A stretch of 49,656 nucleotides of DNA from Chloroflexota bacterium (GTDB taxonomy: Bacteria > Chloroflexota > Dehalococcoidia > Dehalococcoidales > UBA2162), in assembly GCA_016190895.1 (NCBI GenBank), contig JACPPR010000012.1, forward strand, positions 1 to 49,656. The letters are read 5' to 3'. This document shows, in pieces, positions 7,687-14,675 of the stretch. The notes under the pieces were generated by a model, which was not told the origin of the DNA, ran no database searches, and saw only the letters and a list, made by a program, of their open reading frames with translations. Both the position numbers and the translations under genes were made by a program. Position 1 is the stretch's first letter; each line of letters starts with the position of its first letter.

Positions 7687-8846
7687 GCTTCTTCCTCCAG
7701 CAGCATCTTCAGGGACGGGTCGAGCACCGCGGACGGGGCTTCGACAACTTCTTTCAATGTCCTGAAGGTCATGTTCGCCCCCGCGGCTACCCCGGCGCTG
7801 TTCCTGGCGAGCGCCCTGAAGTGGTAGAAGGTATCGGCTTTCAGGCTGGCTATGGGCTGCACGAAACCTACCACGCTGCGCCGGCCGCTCTGCCACGGCG
7901 TCTCATTGCCGTAGTTGGGCGTCAATCCCCACTCGAAGCGGCAATCCGAATCTTGCCCTCCATCATCGGTAAGGGATCCCTGAAGGGTGGCTTCGCTCAA
8001 ACCGATGTCCGAGGCTTGTTCGGTGTCGACTGCCGGCAGCACGGCAGGGGTAGCAAAACTCTGGTCCGAGCCATAGCTTGTGCCGTTGGCGTTAGAGGCC
8101 ACAGCCCTGAAGTGATAGGTGGCTCCGGGCTGAAGGCCGGTTATCGCCTGCGCAAAGGACTGTCCCGTCGACCTTTGAACGGTGGGAGTAACGAAGCCGT
8201 AGTTCGTATCCGGACCCCACTCAAAGCGGCAGTCACTGAGCAACCCGCCGTCGCTGTCCAGCAGACCGTTGAGCGTGGCCGAGGTTATCGCCACGTTTGT
8301 CGCGGGCAGAGTTGAAACTGAAGGCGGCGCTGCGTAGGTTACTTCGACATAGAGCTGGGTACATCTAGCCGAGATGAGGCCGCCCTGCCAGTACGCCATG
8401 TTGTAAAATCCGATGCCGAGAAAAGCCTGCATAGCGTTTACGGCGGCAACAGTCCAGGCGCCGCCCGTATTGGGATTGGCCGGGAAGTCTCTCACGATAG
8501 TGATGTACGAGTTGGAGGAGAAGCTGTCGTTGCTGTAGTAGTTGAGACCGTTGATGCGCACACCCAGCCCTACGGTAGTCGGATAGGTGCCGCCCGGGTT
8601 CATGGCTTCTCGTCTTACTATGGCGACCACACGGACGTTCGTGATGACGATGTTGCTGAGCGACAGGTCCGCCAGCTGATAGCTATCGTAGTTGGTGCCC
8701 GTCGTCCCTCCATACCTGTGTATGTAGCTGGCGTCGTAGTCGGCCACGAGCTCGGAAAGCTTGTTCCAGTGTATGCCGTCACTTGGATAGACGTACAACT
8801 GGACAAGATCGCCGTTTGCGTTGGGGCGGAGTATCTCTACCGGCAT
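7683..8846 (-). CDS. Adhesin/fibre protein with two fibronectin-like domains
   Basis: 387 aa. Residues 1-170 form a beta-rich, lectin-like domain (YVYPSDGIHWNKLSE, then an aromatic-rich region GFYNMAYWQGG). Two FN3-like domains follow (about 175-265 and 270-365), each with the hallmark FEWG...YG..TP, then LxxxTxYHFRAxAxNxxG and FxT. The same domain occurs once in the next gene upstream. The C-terminal 20 residues are acidic. No signal peptide. RBS AGGAG precedes the ATG. Such domains mediate protein or carbohydrate contacts; host recognition or a surface appendage is the likeliest role (inference). Confidence 0.8.
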   Translation of the reverse strand: MPVEILRPNANGDLVQLYVYPSDGIHWNKLSELVADYDASYIHRYGGTTGTNYDSYQLADLSLSNIVITNVRVVAIVRREAMNPGGTYPTTVGLGVRINGLNYYSNDSFSSNSYITIVRDFPANPNTGGAWTVAAVNAMQAFLGIGFYNMAYWQGGLISARCTQLYVEVTYAAPPSVSTLPATNVAITSATLNGLLDSDGGLLSDCRFEWGPDTNYGFVTPTVQRSTGQSFAQAITGLQPGATYHFRAVASNANGTSYGSDQSFATPAVLPAVDTEQASDIGLSEATLQGSLTDDGGQDSDCRFEWGLTPNYGNETPWQSGRRSVVGFVQPIASLKADTFYHFRALARNSAGVAAGANMTFRTLKEVVEAPSAVLDPSLKMLLEEEA

Positions 8847-8901
8847 AGCAGTCGTCTCCTGTTAACACAGATATCGAGATTAATGTCTTGTATCAAAAGC
8901 C

Positions 8902-9480
8902 TCACGGTATGTCCCCCTCCAACAACGAGAAAAACGGACCCTGGAAATACGGTGGAGTCCTCGTGCTAAGCGTCTTGAATACTCTGTCGTTCCCATAGCT
9001 CAAGCCAAAGCCGTTGGAGGCCAAGGCTCTGAAATGGTAGGTGGTGTCAGCCTCCAGGTCAGTCAGTACCTGGGAAAACCGTTCTCCGGCCCGCTTGTCC
9101 TGTACCGGCGTGATCCTGCCGTAGCTCTCGGTTCGTCCCCACTCAAAAGCACATTCGCTGGGAAATCCGCCATCATCGTCCAGGTAGCCGTTAAGCGTAG
9201 TCGAAGTTACTCCTACTCCGGTAGGCGGGTCGGTAGATACCGTTGGCTTCGGCAGAGCTGGCGGCCAATCGGTCAGCATCGCCGTTTGACGCCCTCCGCC
9301 TCCGGCGGCTCTGAGAACGACGGGACTGGTCTCAGTCAGCACTGCCGACTGAGAGCCACCGCCTCCAGCAGCCTTGGCAACAATGGGGCTGGTATCGGTC
9401 AGAACAGATGACTGCGAGCCGCCACCTCCCGCGGCTTTCATCACTACGGGATTCGTTTCTGTGAGAATAATCGATGCCAT
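8902..9480 (-). CDS. Gly-rich repeat protein with one fibronectin-like domain
   Basis: 192 aa. The N-terminus consists of three 21-residue repeats, (I/V)LT(E/D)T(N/S)P(V/I)Vxx(K/R)AAGGGG(S/R)Q, plus the start of a fourth. After a Pro-rich linker comes one FN3-like domain (about 85-175: FEWGRTESYG, TTYHFRALASNGFG). The repeats use different codons at the DNA level, so the protein pattern is being kept by selection. The ATG overlaps the upstream stop (TGATG). It is likely a partner or variant of the fibre proteins next door. The downstream gap of 55 bases to the next gene holds nothing obvious. Confidence 0.75.
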   Translation of the reverse strand: MASIILTETNPVVMKAAGGGGSQSSVLTDTSPIVAKAAGGGGSQSAVLTETSPVVLRAAGGGGRQTAMLTDWPPALPKPTVSTDPPTGVGVTSTTLNGYLDDDGGFPSECAFEWGRTESYGRITPVQDKRAGERFSQVLTDLEADTTYHFRALASNGFGLSYGNDRVFKTLSTRTPPYFQGPFFSLLEGDIP

Positions 9481-10052
9481 CACTCCACCGCCTTGAACGA
9501 GTAAGTCACGGTAATCGCCCCGCCCGGAGGTATCATGACAGGCGAGCCGAGAACATCCCTGACGATGCAGAAATAGCGCCAGTTACTGCCCTCGTAGGCA
9601 TGTCCGTACACACCGAATTCACTTACTGCGATGTTGGCTGCGCTCTTGTTTATGCCCGTTCTGGTCAATTTGAAGGCGGACTCAGTACCGTCAACGGTTG
9701 GAACTGTCGCGTAGCAGCCCAGGTGGTCGAGCTGGCCGGCGCCAGTGCCCTGGGCGATGGGAGATTGGAGTGTAAAATCCGAGATGTCGATGGGTGTATT
9801 TCCCGTTCCAAACCTGATGCCCTCGTTGACGTTGCCGGCACCGGCATAGAAAAGCGGCGCGGCGCCGCCGAAGCTGATGGCGCGGTTCACGCCGCCCGTA
9901 TCCTTGATCGACTGAGGCACCCTCGACATATAGCTGAAGATAATCTGGCTGTAAGCCTTCAGGAAGCTCCTAGCGGGCTCCTTCAACCTCAGGATAGTCT
10001 TGCCGTCCTTGTCGGTGATGACTACTTCGTATTCCAGGTCTTTACCCATCAT
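9480..10052 (-). CDS. Structural-type protein, paralog of upstream gene, 190 aa
   Basis: Beta-rich protein with a conserved core shared with its upstream neighbour: GIRFGTGNTPIDISDF...L..PIAQGTGAGQLDHLG and a C-terminal PPGGAITVTYSFKAV. A 'GTGNTPV' segment followed by 'G.GQL' also occurs in many phage minor tail or fibre proteins, so a virion role is plausible but not proven. Residues about 1-25 (YEVVITDKDGKTILRL) resemble a small beta domain. The start lies in an ATGATG that overlaps the upstream stop; either ATG could be used. Confidence 0.7.
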   Translation of the reverse strand: MMGKDLEYEVVITDKDGKTILRLKEPARSFLKAYSQIIFSYMSRVPQSIKDTGGVNRAISFGGAAPLFYAGAGNVNEGIRFGTGNTPIDISDFTLQSPIAQGTGAGQLDHLGCYATVPTVDGTESAFKLTRTGINKSAANIAVSEFGVYGHAYEGSNWRYFCIVRDVLGSPVMIPPGGAITVTYSFKAVE

Positions 10053-10681
10053 GCGACAATCCTTATCGTGTAAGTAATAGTGATAGCCCCGCCGTCGGGG
10101 ACATTTTGCGTGATGAGGTCCCGCGCTCCCATAAACGGGCGATTGGGGTTACCAGGAGGAATATTCTCAACGGCGTAGCAGTAGATGCCCGCCTCAGCCA
10201 CGTTTATAGCGCCGCCACTGTTATTGACAATCACGCGGCCGAGCTCGAAGGAACACACATTACCCACTACTCCGATGAAGCTGAATGTCATGCCCTGGTG
10301 CTGCATCTGCCCGGCGCCGGCGCCTTCGGCGATGGGAGCGATGAGAGCGTACTGCGCGATGTCCACGGGCGTGTTACCGGTGCCGACCCTGATACCGGTG
10401 GAAACGTCTCCGATGCCGGCATTACACTGGAAGTTGGATGGAGCTGCCAGCAGCGACCTCCAGACGTTGCCGGTGTCAGGCGTTGAGACACCGCCGGGAG
10501 GGCTTCCATTGATGCAGAGGATATGGTTCCAGGCCCGGACAAATGACCGCATCTCGTGGCGCTCACGACTCAGAACTTTTCCATGCCGGTCCCTGACCAC
10601 GGCCGTAATAAGCGACACGGTCTTTTCAGGCATAATCGAGCTAGTTGTGTGATGCGTCTTTATTTCTTCACTTCTTTGCAT
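10049..10681 (-). CDS. Structural-type protein, paralog of downstream gene, 210 aa
   Basis: Same family as the 190-aa gene: residues about 20-45 (SLITAVVRDRHGKVLSRERHE) align with its start, GIRVGTGNTPVDIAQYALIAPIAEGAGAGQMQHQG with its core, and PDGGAITITYTIRIVA with its end. Tandem duplication is likely. The start is uncertain. The ATG at 10681 overlaps the upstream gene by 14 bases and lacks a good RBS; the internal ATG at 10633 (MPEKTVSL) would match the paralog's length better but also lacks a clear RBS. No membrane segment. Confidence 0.7.
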   Translation of the reverse strand: MQRSEEIKTHHTTSSIMPEKTVSLITAVVRDRHGKVLSRERHEMRSFVRAWNHILCINGSPPGGVSTPDTGNVWRSLLAAPSNFQCNAGIGDVSTGIRVGTGNTPVDIAQYALIAPIAEGAGAGQMQHQGMTFSFIGVVGNVCSFELGRVIVNNSGGAINVAEAGIYCYAVENIPPGNPNRPFMGARDLITQNVPDGGAITITYTIRIVA

Positions 10682-11084
10682 CGAAAAACTCGCATAGAAT
10701 ATATTTCAATGTTCCGGCCGTCTGTCTCATCGAGACTTCCAGTCCGAAGTTGTCGGGCATAGCCGTCAGCCTGATTACCTTCCTGTCGTCCGGCTGAACG
10801 CCAGAGTAAGAGCTCATCCAGGTCGTCTTGTAGCTGTCACCGCTCTCCAGCCTCGTCCTGACCCTGATATCCACGGTGTCTCCTGCTTGCATCGGGGAAA
10901 GGTCGATTTTGCCACCGGCAAAGATATAGGCGACTTCATGCGATTCTTCATATACCGGAGCGTAAGCGCCGGTCATCAGCTTCCATCCCGACTGGGGAGA
11001 CCGGTTCAGCTTGAGAAACAGGTCGAGGAGCGACTGCACGTTGGCTTTTTCCTGCTTACCTTCTACATAGAACTCTCCGGGCAT
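10668..11084 (-). CDS. Beta-sandwich structural-type protein, 138 aa
   Basis: Unrecognised. The layout G-D-T-V-D-I-R-V-R..., then DNFGLEVSM, then LKYILCEFFD at the C-terminus resembles, at the level of pattern, the C-terminal head of the 266-aa fibre-like protein (GGRVTVRLYMRV..., SVRVELQS, LDYDFML), hinting at a common fold. There is no signal peptide or TM segment. The ATG overlaps the upstream TAA (TAATG), with GGAAGGAG upstream. A component of the same assembly, by position. Confidence 0.65.
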   Translation of the reverse strand: MPGEFYVEGKQEKANVQSLLDLFLKLNRSPQSGWKLMTGAYAPVYEESHEVAYIFAGGKIDLSPMQAGDTVDIRVRTRLESGDSYKTTWMSSYSGVQPDDRKVIRLTAMPDNFGLEVSMRQTAGTLKYILCEFFDAKK

Positions 11085-11647
11085 TACTCCTTCCTCCCTT
11101 CAGGCAGCGCCTTGCGTCCGGTGGTGAAAGCCGAGTCAGCTTTCTGATCTTCAGACGTTTTAGATGAACCGACGACCATGCCCAGCATCATCACGGGCAG
11201 CATTATGGCGAACAGGGAGCTCCAGTCAAAGCCTGTTTGTGAAGTGCCCGGCGCTCCTGGCCACGAAGGCGGCAAGCCGGCTGCCGTTGCCTGCGGCGCG
11301 ATCAGCCTGGTCGCCGCCGAGTCGATTACCTCTTCTGTCTCCCGCTCAACCAGGAGAATAGCCAGGTCGGCATCGCTCTCGTTGAAACGCAAGGCTCCTC
11401 TCAGCCTGATGAAGTCCTGCGGGGCCACCTTGAACCAGGCGTAGCCAAAGACCGGCACAGCCTCCTCGCTGACCAGAGTTTCGCCCCGGTAAAGCCGAGC
11501 CATCAGGGCATACTCCTTTTCAAGTGGCGTCGGGTTGGCCACGTAAATAGTGCAGCCCAGGTCGAAGCCCGGAGCGTAGGTTATCCAGGGCGGCAGGTCC
11601 CAGAAGATATCGCCCATGGAGCCCGACATGACGCTTACGGGTGTCAT
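11084..11647 (-). CDS. Ig-like protein with Met-rich C-terminal anchor, 187 aa
   Basis: Residues 1-120 are beta-rich and resemble an Ig/CARDB module (DLGCTIYVANPTPLEKEYALMARLYRG). A Pro/Gly/Ala linker at about 125-148 leads to a hydrophobic Met-rich segment (WSSLFAIMLPVMMLGMVVG), then a short charged tail. It therefore has the same plan as the 159-aa gene at 3,493: beta domain, linker, anchor. The start is the ATG overlapping the stop of the 56-aa gene (ATGA), with AGGAGG ten bases upstream. Probably membrane-anchored. A precise role is not evident. Confidence 0.75.
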   Translation of the reverse strand: MTPVSVMSGSMGDIFWDLPPWITYAPGFDLGCTIYVANPTPLEKEYALMARLYRGETLVSEEAVPVFGYAWFKVAPQDFIRLRGALRFNESDADLAILLVERETEEVIDSAATRLIAPQATAAGLPPSWPGAPGTSQTGFDWSSLFAIMLPVMMLGMVVGSSKTSEDQKADSAFTTGRKALPEGRKE

Positions 11648-11814
11648 TTCAGTATGACCTCCTCGCCCTTCAAAGCCTTCTTCGCCAACGAGAGCGCCCA
11701 AGCGCCCAGGGCTACCATAATTGCGATGTCGATGGCTCCGGCCACCAGCCCCTGCCAGAAAAGCGGCTGGTACTGTGCTGGCTGGTAATCGTATTGTTGC
11801 GGGTATCCGTTCAT
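11644..11814 (-). CDS. Small membrane protein, 56 aa
   Basis: A short gene readable between two larger ones: it starts MNGYPQQYDYQPAQYQPLF and continues with one hydrophobic segment (about residues 20-44, LVAGAIDIAIMVALGAWAL), then a Lys-rich end. The ATG overlaps the stop of the 167-aa gene and its TGA overlaps the start of the 187-aa gene, both as ATGA, so it fills the gap exactly and is translationally coupled on both sides. The Tyr/Gln/Pro-rich N-terminus resembles those of the small Met-rich proteins at 12,965-13,411 (PQQYQYG, GYYPQQ). Function unknown; a minor membrane component is likely. Confidence 0.75.
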   Translation of the reverse strand: MNGYPQQYDYQPAQYQPLFWQGLVAGAIDIAIMVALGAWALSLAKKALKGEEVILK

Positions 11815-12314
11815 GCTTCGGACTCCTCGATTTCTTTCGGCTTCTTTCTCGGTTGAGATGGCGCTGGAACCACCTTCGTTAGCAAAGAGATCATCAGGAC
11901 CATCCCGCCGATGTTGACGAGACCGGATATCAGGCTTTTCAGCGATTCGGGCAGGATAAGCCAGATGCCGGCCGCCAGTATAGGCGGTAGAGTGGTAATG
12001 ACCAGTATGCCGATGATAACCGGCAGCCAGGCGAAGCCCTTCTGCCAGGCGAGGTAGACTGTAGGGCTGGACTCATTCGCGTAGACGAAGAAAGGGTAGC
12101 CCGGCCAGGGCTCGACATTTTCTGCTTTAAGAGCCTGCTCCAGTTGAGCCAGAGCCTCTCCGGAAGGTATTTCCTCGAAGTCGAGCCGCATCAGGAAGAG
12201 GGCGCCTTCGGAGGAGCTTTCCTCAAGCGGGCCGAAGGCGCCCAGGTCCTCAATTCTCTCGGCCTGACCTACTGGAACAGCCTGATATCCCGGCGGCACC
12301 ATCGCATAGGGCAT
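11811..12314 (-). CDS. Membrane protein with two TM segments, 167 aa
   Basis: Residues 1-85 form a soluble acidic domain (GEALAQLEQALKAENVEPWPGYPFFVYANESS). Two hydrophobic segments follow at about 97-120 (WLPVIIGILVITTLPPILAAG) and 128-148 (LISGLVNIGGMVLMISLLTKVV). The tail is Pro/Lys/Glu-rich and charged. No enzyme motif. GGGGAGG lies 11 bases before the ATG. It is coupled to the following 56-aa membrane protein, suggesting the two act together in the membrane (inference). Confidence 0.75.
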   Translation of the reverse strand: MPYAMVPPGYQAVPVGQAERIEDLGAFGPLEESSSEGALFLMRLDFEEIPSGEALAQLEQALKAENVEPWPGYPFFVYANESSPTVYLAWQKGFAWLPVIIGILVITTLPPILAAGIWLILPESLKSLISGLVNIGGMVLMISLLTKVVPAPSQPRKKPKEIEESEA

Positions 12315-12337
12315 TTTTTAAATAACCTCCCCATGCT

Positions 12338-12925
12338 TTAGACCAACCGTCTGGCTTTGCGGCCGTACACGTTCAGGATGGACTTCCTGTCGGCAGTAGT
12401 GCCGCCGGCTGCGGTCACTGTACCCACTACCGTGATCTTGTCGCCTCCGACCAGTCTCAGGTCGGCGCCGAGCTGTCCGGCCGACTTCAGGTCGTAGTTG
12501 ACGTTCTGACTGGCGGCTAGGTCGGTGCCGAGGTACTTCTTGTCCACGGTATCCGTCTTGGGAAACTTCGAAATACGGATATTCCCCGAGATTTCGGCCT
12601 CGGTTACCAGGTTGAAGCGATTGACATACCAGACCTCGCCGGCGGGTATCTCGTATTCCTTGGTCTTAACAGTATCCTGGGCGGAGCCGTTGGGGACGGT
12701 AACCTCGATCTTCTCCCGCTCGTCGACGCGGTCCTCGGTGTGCAGGGCTTCGGCTGCTAGCAGGGCTTCAGTCAGCGACTGCAGCGGCAGCCCCACCCAG
12801 AACCCCTGGGTGTTGTCGTAAACACCCAGAAGGGTAAGTACCGCATCGAGCGGGGGCACCCAACCCTTCGGAGGGCGCGCCCCCGGGTAGCCGGGCACCT
12901 GCTGTGGTGTAAACTCTTCAGTCAT
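12338..12925 (-). CDS. Candidate jelly-roll structural protein, 195 aa
   Basis: The N-terminal 30 residues are Pro/Gln/Gly-rich (TPQQVPGYPGARPP). Residues about 90-195 are continuous beta strands: EYEIPAGEVWYVNRFNLV, GNIRIS, YLGTDLAA, GADLRLVGGDKITVVGTV and LNVYGRKA. This 'IPAG-x-x-W-x-V' opening and barrel-like strand spacing are seen in single jelly-roll coat and receptor-binding proteins, but the assignment is by pattern only. RBS GAGGAGG lies 8 bases from the ATG. Of the genes in this cluster it is one of the better candidates for a main structural protein. Confidence 0.65.
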   Translation of the reverse strand: MTEEFTPQQVPGYPGARPPKGWVPPLDAVLTLLGVYDNTQGFWVGLPLQSLTEALLAAEALHTEDRVDEREKIEVTVPNGSAQDTVKTKEYEIPAGEVWYVNRFNLVTEAEISGNIRISKFPKTDTVDKKYLGTDLAASQNVNYDLKSAGQLGADLRLVGGDKITVVGTVTAAGGTTADRKSILNVYGRKARRLV

Positions 12926-12964
12926 TATTTGAACCTCCTCTTTGTTGAATTTATGGATTTCCGG

Positions 12965-13168
12965 CTAGGCCTTGGTTGAGCCGGTGATGCCCTTCAGCAT
13001 AGGCGTAATAAGGCCGAGCATCAGGATCATCATGATCATCGGCATCATGCTGCTGAACATCCCCGAAAAAGGGTCGGTGGTCTGCTGGGGATAGTAGCCC
13101 GATACCGTGCCGTACTGGTACTGCTGTGGGCGGATTTGCTGTCCGCCGAACTGCTGAGCGTTGAACAT
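12965..13168 (-). CDS. Small Met-rich membrane protein A, 67 aa
   Basis: A 67-residue protein with a Gln/Tyr/Gly-rich N-terminus (FGGQQIRPQQYQYGTVSG), the box YYPQQTTDPFSG, and the hydrophobic segment MFSSMMPMIMMILMLGLI followed by TPMLKGI. It is a close paralog of the next gene upstream. The same anchor sequence ends the 159-aa protein at 3,493. RBS GAGGAGG. Size, abundance of small residues before the anchor and tandem duplication resemble small integral membrane or coat proteins of membrane-containing viruses; this comparison is inference. Confidence 0.8.
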   Translation of the reverse strand: MFNAQQFGGQQIRPQQYQYGTVSGYYPQQTTDPFSGMFSSMMPMIMMILMLGLITPMLKGITGSTKA

Positions 13169-13201
13169 CGTTTCTTTCCTCCTCTGTTTATTCGTGATGC
13201 C

Positions 13202-13411
13202 TTAGTCCTTTGCCGGCGAGGTAATCCCCTTGAGCATAGGCGTGATAAGCCCGAACATCAGCACCATCATGATCAGGGGCATCATGCTGCTGAACATCCC
13301 CGAAAAAGGGTCGGTCGTCTGCTGGGGGTAATAGGCCCCCGGACCGCTGACCTGTGCCGGGCCGTACTGTCCCGGCGCTACGGGACCCGTGATTTGCTGT
13401 GGTCTGAACAT
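13202..13411 (-). CDS. Small Met-rich membrane protein B, 69 aa
   Basis: Paralog of the 67-aa protein: identical YYPQQTTDPFSGMFSSMMP core, then LIMMVLMFGLITPMLKGI. The N-terminus (MFRPQQITGPVAPGQYGPAQ) is Pro/Gln/Gly-rich and more diverged. One membrane segment, no charged residue within it, and Lys just after it. The start has AGGAGGAG upstream. The 120-base gap on its upstream side contains no convincing gene. Tandem duplicates that keep the anchor and vary the N-terminus suggest the anchor is the functionally constrained part. Confidence 0.8.
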   Translation of the reverse strand: MFRPQQITGPVAPGQYGPAQVSGPGAYYPQQTTDPFSGMFSSMMPLIMMVLMFGLITPMLKGITSPAKD

Positions 13412-13531
13412 CCTCTCCTCCTGAATTTAATATCCTTGAGTCTCTGTCTCGTTCCCGGAACCCGAACGCTCGCGAGTCGTAACCGCCACCCCGGTCGTCT
13501 GGTTGCTGAGTCGGGCTACGGGGGAAGCGGC

Positions 13532-13747
13532 CTAGCTGCGATAGGCAGCTTTCATGTTCTCGTACATCTTGTCGAAGAGCTCCTCGGCGTTCTTGGACAC
13601 GATCTTGACCCAGTTCTGGATGGGAGCGGCTGAGGCGTTCACGGTGACGCCGAGATAGGTGCTCAGCTTGTCCGCCATCTTGCGGGGGGCCAGGTCCGAG
13701 CTGACGCTGTCGATGAATTTCTTCTTAGCTGTGTCTTTAGTTGCCAT
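13532..13747 (-). CDS. Hypothetical protein, 71 aa
   Basis: Small soluble protein, Lys/Ala/Ser-rich, predicted helical, with no Cys or membrane segment. The pattern KKKFIDSVSSDLAPRKMADKL...NWVKIVSKNAEELFDKMYENMKAAY recurs in no family I recognise. The ATG used has AGGAGG eight bases upstream; an in-frame TTG two codons earlier is too close to the RBS. It is the first gene after a 240-base structured gap, so it may be the first gene of a separate transcript. A small basic helical protein in a virus-like operon could bind nucleic acid, but nothing proves this. Confidence 0.65.
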   Translation of the reverse strand: MATKDTAKKKFIDSVSSDLAPRKMADKLSTYLGVTVNASAAPIQNWVKIVSKNAEELFDKMYENMKAAYRS

Positions 13748-13753
13748 CTGCAA

Positions 13754-13993
13754 TACCTCCTGTTAATCTTTCCGAACTCAGACCGGCCTGGTGGCATCCG
13801 GACTGAGTTCAGGAGGCTGCAACCTCGGTCAAAAGGAAAGGGGGTTACCTTAAACCTTCCGACCGAAGGTTGCAACCCCCTTTCGTCCCCGAAAGCTTGC
13901 GGTAAAAGCGAAAGCCCTGAGAGCCAGCTCTCACCGGCAAGCTCTCAGGGCTCTATTACAGAAATACCACGCCCGCCCAAAGCCGTCAAGTCT
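13754..13993 (-). ncRNA. Highly structured intergenic region (leader RNA or stacked terminators)
   Basis: These 240 bases hold no gene but at least four inverted repeats: GAACTCAG/CTGAGTTC (13774-13781 with 13803-13810, extended by CCGG/CCGG); a compound hairpin GAAAGGGGGTT/AACCCCCTTTC (13836-13846 with 13874-13884) enclosing AACCTTC/GAAGGTT; CTTTCG/CGAAAG (13880-13885 with 13890-13895); and a perfect 12-bp stem, AGCCCTGAGAGC (13913-13924) with its complement (13941-13952). GCAACCTCGGTC (13819-13830) can also pair with 13861-13873, giving an alternative fold. On the minus strand two hairpins are followed by short T-rich tracts. It may terminate the AbrB-side transcript, act as a leader for the downstream cluster, or be a separate RNA. 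No known riboswitch consensus was recognised. Confidence 0.5.
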
Positions 13994-14191
13994 TTATTTA
14001 CGTATAGACATTTGCCGCGGGTTCGGCGGTGCGTCCTTTTTGGGCCTGATGACGAGGTCGTTATCGTTGATGACGATTTCGACCTTGTCTCCAGGCTTGA
14101 GGCCGGCATAGCGTATCCAGCCTATCGGCAGGGTCACGGCGATGGCGGCTTCACCGCTGCGGAAAATGGTTCGGTCAACTACCTGGGTCAT
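13994..14191 (-). CDS. AbrB/SpoVT-type DNA-binding protein, 65 aa
   Basis: Swapped-hairpin AbrB fold: FRSGEAAIAVTLPIGWIRYAGLKPGDKVEIVINDNDLVIRP has the typical strand, 'LP..W....GL..GD.V' turn and closing strand. The C-terminal tail is short and basic. Such proteins are dimeric transcription factors, often autoregulatory or antitoxins. The preceding gene (71 aa) shows no toxin family, so a toxin-antitoxin reading is not supported. The start chosen has GGAGGGAGGG upstream and overlaps the previous stop (ATGA). It may control the structural cluster that begins just downstream. Confidence 0.82.
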   Translation of the reverse strand: MTQVVDRTIFRSGEAAIAVTLPIGWIRYAGLKPGDKVEIVINDNDLVIRPKKDAPPNPRQMSIRK

Positions 14192-14403
14192 TTGTCTGCC
14201 CTCCCTCCGTAAGCCTGCAGGATGTTTTGAGCATACCTCAAACAACCCTCCTGCAGGGGAACGGGCAACGCCAGGAACCGTTTCACCCTTTCAGCCTGCT
14301 CCTCTTTCTCCTGCCTGGCCGTCCTCCTGAGTCCGGGCTGCGGAGGCACGTTGAACAGATCCTCGATCGCCCTGGCTGCCAGGACAAGCTCCGCCCGCGC
14401 CAT
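14188..14403 (-). CDS. Hypothetical helical protein, 71 aa
   Basis: Small, charged, predicted all-helical protein (RRTARQEKEEQAERVKRFLA..., then LQEGCLRYAQNILQAYGG). No family recognised. It overlaps both neighbours by a few bases (TGATG at its start, ATGA at its end), so it is firmly part of the operon between the 79-aa protein and the AbrB regulator. One Cys only, no membrane segment. Function unknown. Confidence 0.6.
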   Translation of the reverse strand: MARAELVLAARAIEDLFNVPPQPGLRRTARQEKEEQAERVKRFLALPVPLQEGCLRYAQNILQAYGGRADK

Positions 14404-14642
14404 CAGACCCGCTCGCCGGACATGGCAAACATTGTGTAGAGCAGCTGTGTCAAATTGTTAACGATGGCATCCTGAATCTGCGGAAGCAGCTGCGCCGTCT
14501 CTTTGTCGTCAGTGGAGAGGGAAAGCTCGATACGGTTGCCGTCCGTATGAACGACATACTTTATCTTGCGGGTGAGTTGCTGCGCCTGAGCCAGCTGCTC
14601 CATTTGTTGCGGGCTGAAAAAAGCCATAGGATTCATTGCCAT
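14403..14642 (-). CDS. Hypothetical protein, 79 aa
   Basis: Small protein with an amphipathic Gln/Met-rich N-terminus (FFSPQQMEQLAQAQQLTRK), a beta hairpin (IKYVVHTDGNRIELSLSTDD) and a hydrophobic C-terminal helix (NNLTQLLYTMFAMSG). No known family. RBS GGAGG with 5-base spacing. It follows the zinc-finger gene by 33 bases. The 'LYTMFAM' end is short for a membrane span but could associate with other proteins of the cluster. Confidence 0.6.
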   Translation of the reverse strand: MAMNPMAFFSPQQMEQLAQAQQLTRKIKYVVHTDGNRIELSLSTDDKETAQLLPQIQDAIVNNLTQLLYTMFAMSGERV

Positions 14643-14675
14643 ACCAACCTCCTGATTTCGTTGTTTTTTATTGCT

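Noticed and set aside
13994-14403. Toxin-antitoxin pair (AbrB-type antitoxin)
   Set aside because: The neighbouring 71-aa protein has no toxin family features.
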